DNA of 32,278 bases from contig JAQBWV010000055.1 in the NCBI GenBank assembly GCA_027624335.1, positions 1 through 32,278 on the forward strand, read 5' to 3'. A program made the position numbers and the translations under genes. The stretch comes from Planctomycetota bacterium (GTDB lineage: Bacteria; Planctomycetota; Planctomycetia; Planctomycetales; Planctomycetaceae). Below, one piece after another: positions 1 to 7,801 of this stretch. The notes under the pieces were generated by a model that worked only from the letters and a program-made list of their open reading frames with translations, made no database searches and was not told the DNA's origin. Numbering within the stretch: position 1 is the stretch's first letter; each line of letters begins with the position of its first letter.

Positions 1-1703
1 CGCTGCTGCAGCCGCTGGAGTCAGTGCCAGGTTACGAGATCCTCAGCGTCCTCGGTAAAGGCGGTATGGGCGTCGTCTACGAGGCCCGGCAGTTGAACCT
101 CGGCAGAACGGTGGCGCTGAAGACGGTTCTCGTCAATCGCATGGGTTCTGCATCGGCGCTCAGTCGCTTCGAACAGGAAGCGCGAACGGTCGCTCAATTG
201 CGGCATCCGAACATCGTCGGCGGGTACGACTTTGGCCGGCACGATGGCCGTGTCTATTTCGCGATGGAGCTGGTCGAGGGAGAAGAACTCGCCGACCTGG
301 TGAAACGAACCGGGCCGCTGGACGAGCGTCTGGCCTGGGGCATCGCCCGACAGACCGCAGCCGGCCTGTCGCACGCCGCGAATCACAGAGTCGTGCATCG
401 AGACATCAAGCCCGGCAACCTGTTGCTCGTCAGCCCGCCGGAAGGCATCCCGTTTCCGGCCGACATGCCGATGGTCAAGATCGCGGACTTCGGGTTAGCA
501 ATCCTGACCGGCAACGAGGATTCCGGGACGCGGCTGACTTCCGATAACACAACCGTTGGCAGCCCTCATTACATGGCTCCCGAGCAGTTCCAGGACAGTG
601 ACGTCGATCTGCGCGCGGATGTTTATTCGCTCGGCGCCACGGTGTATCAGATGCTGGCCGGAAAGCCGCCATTCGACGGTTTGAATCTCACGCAGATCAT
701 GACCGGAAAACTGAGCGGTCGCTTGACGCCGCTCGAAGAATGTCGCCCGAACCTGTCGCCGGCCACGTACCAACTGGTCGACCGCATGCTGGCACTGTCA
801 CCCGACGACCGACCGGACAGTTACCCGGAATTGATCTCGCTGATCGACGAACTCAGCCCCGACCTGTTCGCCGCCCCGGGCTCCGCGGCGTCGAATGCCC
901 CTACCGCAATACTCGCCGCACCACGACAAACTAACGCTCAAACGCACGCAGACACTGGTGTGTCTAATTCCGATTCAACTACCGAGTCAGCGGTCACGCC
1001 CGCGAACAACGACGAGGTCGCATCTCGTTCAGGTCGTCGACATCTGCTGATCGCCAGCGGGACGGTGCTTTTGACGGCGGCTATCGCGGCGTTCTGGTTC
1101 ACGCGACCGAGCAGTGACCCGGCTCCCGTTGTTCCAGTGCGGGCCGCCATGCAGGATCTGGGACCGTCGCTGCGATTGTTTAACGGCCTCAACATCGCCG
1201 GCTGGCAGCAGCGCAGCGGAAACTGGATCATCCCGCCCCGCACGGCCACTCTGGATGGTACCGACGGGCTGCTCGTGCGACCGCTCTTCAAGGAAGTTGA
1301 CGGCGAGCCGAAACCGATCGAACTTTACCGACTGATCGTCTTCCTGGATCGAGCGGCGGCAGAATCCGCTGAGGTTCAATTCGGCTTCGCGCTGGACAGA
1401 CAACGCAACGGCCCGAGATATGTGCTCCGCCTCGCGGAAGACGGAATCGCCGTTGGCGAACGAGCTTCAGACCGAGGCGACTTCATACCACTCGGCAACA
1501 GCACGCCATCCCCGACCGTCGAAACAGCGGCCATCATCGAGCGACAACCCGGCGGCTGGTTCGTTTCCATCAACGAGCGCCCGCTTGCCGCGCTGCCTCG
1601 GCGCCTCAATGGTGAACTCCCGGAAATCCGACTGGCCACCAAAGGAGGCCCGGCAACATTCTCCGAAATCACCGTCACCGAACTGGGGCCCGCCAATCGC
1701 TGA
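1..1703 (+). CDS. Ser/Thr protein kinase with C-terminal DUF1080-like domain (5' partial)
   Basis: Membrane-anchored eukaryotic-type Ser/Thr kinase. Counting residues from the in-frame GTG at 24, it shows the glycine loop GKGGMGVVYE (11-20), the ATP-binding Lys in VALK (33), HRDIKPGN (125-132), DFG (155-157) and APE (185-187). A linker follows, then one membrane segment (about 340-360), then a C-terminal domain that opens with LFNGLNIAGWQ. That opening is typical of the DUF1080 / 3-keto-disaccharide hydrolase family, whose members share a concanavalin-like fold. The reading frame is open to base 1, and the bases before GTG 24 match codons of the kinase at 32027, so the gene starts outside the window and GTG 24 is not its start. 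Cytoplasmic kinase and exported sensor-like domain is the expected topology. Substrates are unknown. Confidence 0.95.
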   Translation, partial: LLQPLESVPGYEILSVLGKGGMGVVYEARQLNLGRTVALKTVLVNRMGSASALSRFEQEARTVAQLRHPNIVGGYDFGRHDGRVYFAMELVEGEELADLVKRTGPLDERLAWGIARQTAAGLSHAANHRVVHRDIKPGNLLLVSPPEGIPFPADMPMVKIADFGLAILTGNEDSGTRLTSDNTTVGSPHYMAPEQFQDSDVDLRADVYSLGATVYQMLAGKPPFDGLNLTQIMTGKLSGRLTPLEECRPNLSPATYQLVDRMLALSPDDRPDSYPELISLIDELSPDLFAAPGSAASNAPTAILAAPRQTNAQTHADTGVSNSDSTTESAVTPANNDEVASRSGRRHLLIASGTVLLTAAIAAFWFTRPSSDPAPVVPVRAAMQDLGPSLRLFNGLNIAGWQQRSGNWIIPPRTATLDGTDGLLVRPLFKEVDGEPKPIELYRLIVFLDRAAAESAEVQFGFALDRQRNGPRYVLRLAEDGIAVGERASDRGDFIPLGNSTPSPTVETAAIIERQPGGWFVSINERPLAALPRRLNGELPEIRLATKGGPATFSEITVTELGPANR

Positions 1704-1818
1704 ATCAGGATCTCCAGGAAGATGAAGAGAGTCTTACGGATACTCATCAAGGCGAATGGCTAAACCACGCTGGGTGGCCCAGTCTCACACACCATTGCCC
1801 TGTCGGCGAATCCCTGCA

Positions 1819-3360
1819 TCAATGAACTGCGTACAGCCAGTAGAAGTTCCCATAAGGAACGCTGACAAGTAAGCGATCCAATTGAGGGGCATCCCACTCC
1901 GGCTGTCGACTGAGCGCAAGATCGCGTGGCTTAAACGAGCCGTTTTTCATGAGATATCGTCGCAGCTCACGATTAATGACCCAATGAGGCTGCTTAAAAT
2001 AGTCAGCAATCTCTGGATCGTTGAGCTGTGTAAATGCTTCCTCAGCCCGAAAGGCCGAAAAGAAGCCAGCACCGTGAATCGAAAACGGGTTGTTAATTGT
2101 TGCCATCGAAAACACGAGCAACATCGCCAGGCCGATCGTCCGGGCTCGCTTTTTACCAATCCCGTCTGACACTTCCAGGGCAATGGGTAGACTGAGGACG
2201 GGCAGAGCGAATATCAGGTACCGCGGACCATAGCACCAGTCACCACGCCAGTTGACGAACGAAGCGTTAACCACATAGCACGCGATGAAGCATGCCCACG
2301 CTGTTCCATAGCTGAGTCGATGCTCAGCACGGATCCGCCTAATGCAACTCATCGCCAGTAGCAATATGGGAAAATACAGGAACACACTTTTTTGTGGATC
2401 AACCAGATAACCAACAAACCCTTCGACACCGACCGTGAATAGTGTGCTTTCCCGAGCAAACTGTTGATACCCCGTCACCCAAGGCGCACCAAAACGATAC
2501 CAGTTGGCGAAACCGAGCACTCCAAGGCATGACAAAGCCGTACCCAGCTCGATACGCAGCTCCCGATACACAACGACAGCCCGATCTGCCAGTGTGGCCG
2601 GGCCATGTCGGATGAGAACTCCAATGATCATCGAGCTAATGAAGAAGGGTAAAGTCACGGCATAGATCAGCTTGCTCAGGGCCAGCAACCCGACAAATAA
2701 CAGCGCTGCAACGGAATCCCGCCGACCAGAATCAGTGAATCCACAGCGCTCTGCCTTTAACAAATGGAAAAATGCGGCGGTAAACAATGTTATCTGAAAC
2801 AGCTCGACTGTTTGTGCTCGGACGTAATGCCACAAGAAGGTTCCGAACATGACGAGAAGAACAAACTGCGCCGCAGCATTGGGGCGAGCCGAGAACAATC
2901 TCGCAGTTCGGTAAAGGCACGTACAAAAGACAATTGCGACGGCAATGTTCCAAACGTTTAGCAGCAGACAGCGAAACAGCTGTTCCTCTTCCGTCATGTC
3001 GGCAAAGTATTTCAGATCTCCGACACACATTTGTTCGACAAGTAGTGGCGGCGCGAACAGGAAGGTGTTTAGAACTCCATACTTGGAATACCAGCAACGC
3101 GTTCGTGGATGCTCGAAAAAATACTGGCCACGTTCACCAAACGCCCGTGCGACCTCAGCGGGAACGCTGATCTCGCCGGCCGAAAGCAAACGGATTGTCG
3201 TCATGCGAATGGAGACAGCATCTCCAACGTAGATGAATCTCGGCATCGTCAGTCCGAGGACTACAACTACGACACTGAGCAGTACCACCAACGGGACGCC
3301 AGAGCGAGCTTGTTGGCCACTTTGAATGGCCATTTTGGACGAGCGGAACTCAATCGCCAT
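1819..3360 (-). CDS. Polytopic membrane protein, possible GT-C family glycosyltransferase
   Basis: About 513 residues, with many hydrophobic segments beginning roughly 25 residues from the start. The layout, an early acidic residue in a loop (GDAVSIRMTTIRLL) followed by a long luminal loop with WYSKYGVLNTF and then repeated membrane helices, resembles polyprenyl-phosphate-sugar-dependent GT-C glycosyltransferases of the PMT/ArnT type. No motif fixes the substrate. I chose ATG 3360; TTG 3390 would add ten residues and ATG 3333 would remove nine. It is co-oriented with the pilus genes ending at 3585 but separated from them by about 225 bases containing a strong hairpin, so it is probably its own transcript. 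Convergent with the kinase gene to its left. The membrane-protein call is firm and the enzyme class is an inference. Confidence 0.75.
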   Translation of the reverse strand: MAIEFRSSKMAIQSGQQARSGVPLVVLLSVVVVVLGLTMPRFIYVGDAVSIRMTTIRLLSAGEISVPAEVARAFGERGQYFFEHPRTRCWYSKYGVLNTFLFAPPLLVEQMCVGDLKYFADMTEEEQLFRCLLLNVWNIAVAIVFCTCLYRTARLFSARPNAAAQFVLLVMFGTFLWHYVRAQTVELFQITLFTAAFFHLLKAERCGFTDSGRRDSVAALLFVGLLALSKLIYAVTLPFFISSMIIGVLIRHGPATLADRAVVVYRELRIELGTALSCLGVLGFANWYRFGAPWVTGYQQFARESTLFTVGVEGFVGYLVDPQKSVFLYFPILLLAMSCIRRIRAEHRLSYGTAWACFIACYVVNASFVNWRGDWCYGPRYLIFALPVLSLPIALEVSDGIGKKRARTIGLAMLLVFSMATINNPFSIHGAGFFSAFRAEEAFTQLNDPEIADYFKQPHWVINRELRRYLMKNGSFKPRDLALSRQPEWDAPQLDRLLVSVPYGNFYWLYAVH

Positions 3361-3399
3361 CAAATCGATCCATGTTCTTCTCACGTTCAATCGCCATCA
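3350..3399. repeat. 13-bp direct repeat around a start codon
   Basis: TCAATCGCCATCA occurs at 3350-3362 and again at 3387-3399, 37 bp apart. On the minus strand each copy contains an ATG. The inner copy supplies the chosen start (3360) of the membrane protein. The outer ATG (3397) opens a 15-codon ORF that ends at 3350, overlapping that start in another frame. Confidence 0.7.
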
Positions 3400-3543
3400 G
3401 ACGAGCCCCGTGTGGTTTTCGTGAGTCACCGGTCATGTCGCCCCATAGTTGACCGACGGATTACGGCAATGAGATGACCCCGATTCACTGACCACCGACG
3501 TGTATTTGTTACGGAGTCAATGGCCTTGAACCGTTCGATAATC

Positions 3544-3586
3544 AAGTGTCGCCTTTCGCTCCGCGAAAGACGACGATCTGACACTT
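3544..3586 (-). terminator. Nested hairpin at the 3' end of the minus-strand tad genes
   Basis: An inner perfect stem CTTTCGC (3553-3559) / GCGAAAG (3563-3569) has a 3-base loop. It sits inside an outer stem AAGTGTC (3544-3550) / GACACTT (3580-3586). The outer arm overlaps the stop codon of the prepilin peptidase gene. There is no long U-tract on either strand, so this could be a terminator, an mRNA 3'-end stabiliser or a dispersed palindromic repeat. Confidence 0.5.
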
Positions 3587-4142
3587 AGTTCAAGGTCGAT
3601 GCTTGTGCCGATGCTGCGGCTATGGACTGAAGTATCGACAATGCTCCGACGAGCCAGGTGGCAAGTGCAACCGGCACGGCGAAGGGGACCGTGCGCTTGA
3701 TGTTCTGCTTTCGAGTTCCGTCAGCGAGTTTGCTCGATAATCGTCGTCTCGTCCTGCTGTAACCGTGCTTGACGAGTCCAACGACAATTCTGCCAAGCTG
3801 CAGAAGTCCTACCAGAAGAGTCGTGATGACGATGACGTAGAGAGTACTTTGAAAGCCCAGCCACGCGCCGAGTGCTCCCAGCAACTTGACGTCGCCGGCA
3901 CCTCCACCACCCGTCAACCACAGCGCGAACAACGTTCCGAATCCAATCGCGAACCCTCCGCCCGCCATCCCCAGACCGGCCCAACCATGAAATCCGCACT
4001 GATACACCAGCCCGAGCAGCAGCGCGGTCACGTTCAGCCAGTTGGGAATGCGACGAAAGCGAATGTCCCACGCAGCAGCAACCAGCGTGTACGTTCCGAC
4101 GGCAATGACCAGTACGAGGGTGGATGTTTCGAGGTGATACAT
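3585..4142 (-). CDS. cpaA: Prepilin peptidase TadV/CpaA (A24 family)
   Basis: Polytopic inner-membrane aspartic protease of 185 residues, expected to cut the leader from Flp pilin and the TadE/G pseudopilins. The two catalytic-Asp regions of the A24 family are visible: the Asp in AAWDIRFRRIPNWLN (near residue 26) and the Asp of the GxGD motif in GGGGAGDVKLLG. It lacks the N-terminal methyltransferase domain of classical PilD, as is normal for TadV. ATG 4142 has AGGA eight bases upstream. It is the last gene of the minus-strand tad set, about 80 bases after the small membrane protein. Hydrophobic segments fill the rest of the protein. Confidence 0.93.
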   Translation of the reverse strand: MYHLETSTLVLVIAVGTYTLVAAAWDIRFRRIPNWLNVTALLLGLVYQCGFHGWAGLGMAGGGFAIGFGTLFALWLTGGGGAGDVKLLGALGAWLGFQSTLYVIVITTLLVGLLQLGRIVVGLVKHGYSRTRRRLSSKLADGTRKQNIKRTVPFAVPVALATWLVGALSILQSIAAASAQASTLN

Positions 4143-4220
4143 GTCGCAAATCCTGCGGCAGAAGTCGAAGTGGACGCACTGATAAGACCTGTACCCTGCC
4201 GTGCGATCAGTGTTTCAGGA

Positions 4221-4622
4221 TCATCGCACGGAAATGGGATCGGGCACCGGAATAAGACGAGGACGACCGAACCTGTCCAGCTCCAGAGTGGCCGTCGCCA
4301 ATTGAGGGTGAAGACCGTTTCCGGCTTCGTGGTGCGTAGTCACAGCCGCCGGTGATGACTCGTTGAGATAGGTCAGGACGCTTCCGGCAAGCGGCCCGAG
4401 CACCACAACGTAGAACCCTCCGACCATGCCTGTGATCATGAGCCGCCGAAATAAGGAAAGCCTCGTCCGACCGGTCGAAGGTTGCTGACCTCCAATCGAG
4501 GTTACCGTCCGGCTCGAAGACCGAAGCTTCCTGAGGACCACGTGCAGCGCGACCAGGGCTCCGATCGAGACGGTCCCGAAACCGAGGAGCCAGATCACAA
4601 AGGCCTGTGTGAGTTCTGCCAT
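4221..4622 (-). CDS. Small membrane protein of unknown function in the tad operon
   Basis: 133 residues that I do not recognise. It has one hydrophobic segment near residues 8-28, a short basic and Ser/Thr-rich stretch, a second hydrophobic segment near 64-85, and a hydrophilic C-terminal tail ending in a Pro-rich sequence (RLIPVPDPISVR). The gene starts 14 bases after the TadE stop and lies before the prepilin peptidase gene on the same strand, so it is almost certainly transcribed with them. A role as an accessory inner-membrane component of pilus assembly is an inference from position only. The ribosome-binding site is weak (GGAAA), which fits translational coupling to tadE. Confidence 0.75.
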   Translation of the reverse strand: MAELTQAFVIWLLGFGTVSIGALVALHVVLRKLRSSSRTVTSIGGQQPSTGRTRLSLFRRLMITGMVGGFYVVVLGPLAGSVLTYLNESSPAAVTTHHEAGNGLHPQLATATLELDRFGRPRLIPVPDPISVR

Positions 4623-4636
4623 GAGTCGTTTCCGAA

Positions 4637-5194
4637 TTACTCGACGTTCGCCAGGGAACTGATTTCGAATGTCTTACCGGCCAGAGTGAACCCGAATGTC
4701 GAGAGCCAGTCCGGTACTGGCTGAGAACCAGCGGCATTGGTGACGCTGACACAAACGGTGACTTTTACCTCGTCGGTTCCAACAGCGGGTCCGACGGCAG
4801 TGCAGTTGAGCGTCGTGTTGCCTCGCTCGACCGTTGTCGAAATCGGAGCTCCGTATTCGATGACGACCCGGGCGTCGTCGGTCGCGTTCGTCGCTGTGGG
4901 GTCAAACGTGATCTGATGCACGGAGAGAATGTCGTCGATGACCGTAGCGATTTCATTGGTGGTCGCCCCGATCTTCGCTGCTTCGCGAGCACCTTCAGTA
5001 GCCGCGGCGACGACCGCCTGATTGACGATCGCCACAATGCCGAACTGAAAGGTCGCCAGCGTCGTGATAAACAGAATCGGAAACACCAGCAGAAACTCGA
5101 CCAGGATTACGGCGCGCCGCGATCTGCCCAGCTGATGAGGCAGCCGGTAAGTCGAGCCTGCAGTGACTGACCTGAGACGACGATGACGCAGCAT
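4637..5194 (-). CDS. tadE: TadE-family pseudopilin
   Basis: About 185 residues. After a basic N-terminus comes the pseudopilin signature RRAVILVEFLLVFPILF, with Glu at +5 of the predicted mature protein and one hydrophobic helix, then a mostly beta-rich exported region. The residue before the predicted TadV cut is Ala, not the usual Gly. I chose ATG 5194, because GGAGG lies upstream of it (about 14 bases, a little long). The longer frame starts at GTG 5215, which overlaps that Shine-Dalgarno-like run. TadE-type pseudopilins are processed by TadV and are needed for Flp fibre biogenesis. Lies between flp and the small membrane protein. Confidence 0.9.
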   Translation of the reverse strand: MLRHRRLRSVTAGSTYRLPHQLGRSRRAVILVEFLLVFPILFITTLATFQFGIVAIVNQAVVAAATEGAREAAKIGATTNEIATVIDDILSVHQITFDPTATNATDDARVVIEYGAPISTTVERGNTTLNCTAVGPAVGTDEVKVTVCVSVTNAAGSQPVPDWLSTFGFTLAGKTFEISSLANVE

Positions 5195-5240
5195 CAGAAC
5201 CGTTCCCCCCTCCACACTTATCCATCGAGAATCATGCGGA

Positions 5241-5429
5241 TTAAGCGTTGATCGCGTTAATGGCGTTGGCCAGGTCCAGCAATTCGTTAATCAGTGCCGA
5301 GCGAACGCACGCCAGGCCAACGATCGCCCCGATCCCGACGAGCGTGATCAGGAGGATGTACTCCACAAAGATCGTTCCTCGTCGGCGTCGCTGACGGTCA
5401 GATCGAACTCGCACAAATTGTTTCATCAT
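5241..5429 (-). CDS. flp: Flp/type IVb pilin
   Basis: A 62-residue prepilin. A short, very basic leader (about 18 residues) ends in Gly, followed by TIFVEY. This is the class IVb signature: cleavage after Gly, Glu at +5 and Tyr at +6. One long hydrophobic helix follows, then a short tail (LLDLANAINAINA). Small size, leader and helix are all typical of Flp major pilins. An excellent AAGGAG lies eight bases before ATG 5429, directly after the stop codon of the preceding GT-C-like gene, so the two are tightly linked. Substrate of the prepilin peptidase encoded at 3585-4142. Two longer pilin-like proteins occur at 22.4-23.2 kb. Confidence 0.92.
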   Translation of the reverse strand: MMKQFVRVRSDRQRRRRGTIFVEYILLITLVGIGAIVGLACVRSALINELLDLANAINAINA

Positions 5430-5446
5430 GTTGATGGCTCCTTGAG

Positions 5447-7249
5447 CTATGACTCGTTGTCGCTGAAAGCCGCGATGGTTCGAGGCTCTGTGGAATGATG
5501 CTTTCCCGACTCTGCAATCGACGAATCGGGATTCAAAGACTGCCCTGCAAAGACGGTCCGCTGCGTCCGCTCAAAATTGTTGGCCTGACGAAGCGGAGCC
5601 GCTGGAAACTCGATCCACGTGGGCAGCGTCAGTTCGTGGTCGGGTTGGGATTCACATCTGGCAATCAGGCCTTCGTGTTGCAAGTCATTTCGCACAAAGA
5701 TTGACGCCTGTCCGTCTCGATAAACCAGTCGCCAGTCGGGCCGCTGATTCATGTAGGCTACCGGACCTCGATCGTTGGGCAGCAGAACGATGTCCGTGCC
5801 AAACTCATCAAGCATCGGCGTTGTCGCGACTCCGTTGAGCATCTGCGTCTCGTTGAACTTCAGTGTCTGGAATTCAAGAAACTTCCGTTCAACGTCTGCC
5901 GGATAAACGGTGCGATAGCGACCGTCAAAGGCAACTCGGACTCGCGAATGCAGATGCCAGATCACGTACTGACCCCAGCCGTAATCAGTCAGTAGATTTC
6001 CCGACAGGTCGTGACGAGCAATGAACGAGATCGCGCCGAGTGGAATGCCAGGTACATCGCTTCGAGTTTCAGCAGCGATCGACAGGGGCGTAATGCCCTG
6101 TATCCAGAGCTTCAGACTCCCGCGAACGTTGACGATCGTCAGAAACAGAATGGCGGCGACCACGGCCGCAATTCTCAATGGTCGGCGAGCCTCACCTGAC
6201 CATTGTCGAGCGAGGTTCGGAAACAGCCGGGTCAGCGAATCGCTGAGCGGTTCCGGCAGAAGAACCATCGTCGCGATACAGAAGAGTGCAACGTGTCGAA
6301 CATGACTGATGGCCTCCCAGGCAACAACAGCGAGAACGAGTGCGTCGAAGATCGTCCAGCGTCGACTGCCACACAGAGCGATTGCCGTTACCAGAAAAGG
6401 CACGTAATAAACCGGCGACTGATTCACACTCCAGAGTGGCTGCCATTCACGAACGAATTGTGGCGTCCACAAGTGGTCCCACAACATTTCGTGCAGACCG
6501 ACGCCGTAGGGGTTCACGAAAGTCGCCAGAATCGTCAGACCAAGAACTGCCGCCGCGCTGAACGTTGATGACCACCCGGTACTTGAGCGAAGGCACCGTA
6601 CGCTCATTGCTGCGACGGTGATCCCGAAGACTCCGATACCTGCCAGAAAACCACCGTGGTGGTTCACCCAGAAAACCATCAGGACAGGCATTGGCAGCAG
6701 CAGACTGACTCGCTGCTCGTCCCGGAACCGCTTCAGCAGCAGCAGGAACAGAGCGAACAGACCGAACGTCGCCATCTGAGGCCTTACGAACACCATGAAG
6801 TCCGACAGGACTTCCGCATTCAGGACGAGCAGAAGTAGCGCTGCAGGAAGCGAAGCGCTGGCCCGTTTCAACGCGAGAAACGCGACGGCGAATACCACCA
6901 GACACCACGCATTTCGCCAGGCAACCAACCCGACATTGCCGAGGCGTTGCCACAGCCAGCCAAATTGAGACTCACTCATCCATTCGTGGTTCACCCAGAC
7001 CCCGCCCGGCGCGGTGTAGGAAAACGGGTCATAAGTTTCCGCGAATGTCCCCTGCTCGTTGGCTCGTACACCGTACAGCGTGTGACCCCAAAGGTCCGGG
7101 TCGGCAATGGTGAGCCCACAAACAAAGGCCACACAGGCAATCCAGATCGCGGCTATGTGAATGCGGCGTTCGCGCAGAATGCTCGCTGACTCGACAGGCA
7201 ATTGAGCCGTCGAACTGATTTCAGCGGGGATGCCTGAGCCGACCGTCAT
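5447..7249 (-). CDS. Polytopic GT-C-like membrane protein upstream of flp
   Basis: 600 residues with about ten or more membrane segments. The first luminal loop reads IADPDLWGHTLYG, then DPFSYTAPG and VNHEWMSE. This pattern (Asp-Pro-x-x-Trp, then DPFSYT-PG and HEW) is familiar from bacterial PMT-like membrane proteins of the GT-C superfamily, where the early Asp is catalytic. A soluble C-terminal domain of about 170 residues follows the last helix. ATG 7249 has AGGA seven bases upstream. It is the first gene of the minus-strand operon and ends 17 bases before flp. This suggests a job connected with the pilus, for example transfer of a lipid-linked sugar to an exported substrate; that role is inferred, not shown. 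Confidence 0.8.
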   Translation of the reverse strand: MTVGSGIPAEISSTAQLPVESASILRERRIHIAAIWIACVAFVCGLTIADPDLWGHTLYGVRANEQGTFAETYDPFSYTAPGGVWVNHEWMSESQFGWLWQRLGNVGLVAWRNAWCLVVFAVAFLALKRASASLPAALLLLVLNAEVLSDFMVFVRPQMATFGLFALFLLLLKRFRDEQRVSLLLPMPVLMVFWVNHHGGFLAGIGVFGITVAAMSVRCLRSSTGWSSTFSAAAVLGLTILATFVNPYGVGLHEMLWDHLWTPQFVREWQPLWSVNQSPVYYVPFLVTAIALCGSRRWTIFDALVLAVVAWEAISHVRHVALFCIATMVLLPEPLSDSLTRLFPNLARQWSGEARRPLRIAAVVAAILFLTIVNVRGSLKLWIQGITPLSIAAETRSDVPGIPLGAISFIARHDLSGNLLTDYGWGQYVIWHLHSRVRVAFDGRYRTVYPADVERKFLEFQTLKFNETQMLNGVATTPMLDEFGTDIVLLPNDRGPVAYMNQRPDWRLVYRDGQASIFVRNDLQHEGLIARCESQPDHELTLPTWIEFPAAPLRQANNFERTQRTVFAGQSLNPDSSIAESGKHHSTEPRTIAAFSDNES

Positions 7250-7801
7250 TATGAAATCCTGGAGTCTTCTACTTCCGAGAGCACGAGAAATGCATTCGAT
7301 CTGAAACGGTCGGACGATTGTCAGTTACAGCCGAACCGTCTGCTTGAAGGGCTTCAGCAGGTCAAAGGCAAAACGTGTACCAACTCTTGCTGGCACAGTC
7401 TGAGCCCTGCGCTCGTTACTCCTGCGAAGTAACGAAAGACGACACCAACGAAGCGAGCGCATCCACCCGTTAACAACAGGCACCCGGCGTTATCACTGAA
7501 AGTAAAACGGGGATCGATTGCCAGGCACTGAGGCGTAAATGACGATCCACGAGCCGCATGCAAGATTACTTCCCACGACTGTTAGCAACCGATCGAGCAA
7601 TGCAGGTGAACGTCTCGGCAACATGTCGCCAAGGAGCTCAGAACCACGATTCAGACATGTTCCTGGTGAGCGCTCGCTGGACGTCCTGACTTCAGACACG
7701 AGGGGCGTGGCATGGATTTCGCTTTGTGACGATGCAGGTACGACTGCGGAAGCGTTGCGACACCACACCTCGCCGCGAACGAACGAAAGATTTCACGTAC
7801 G
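7250..7801. promoter_or_regulatory. Divergent intergenic region between two tad operons
   Basis: About 550 bases without a convincing gene separate the minus-strand flp operon from the plus-strand tadE-like genes, so promoters for both should lie here. Visible elements are CTGGCAC at 7390-7396 with a GC ten bases after its GG (7404-7405; imperfect sigma-54 match, reading rightwards) and a 7-bp hairpin CGTTACT/AGTAACG at 7414-7434. No clear sigma-70 promoter is seen. Confidence 0.45.
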
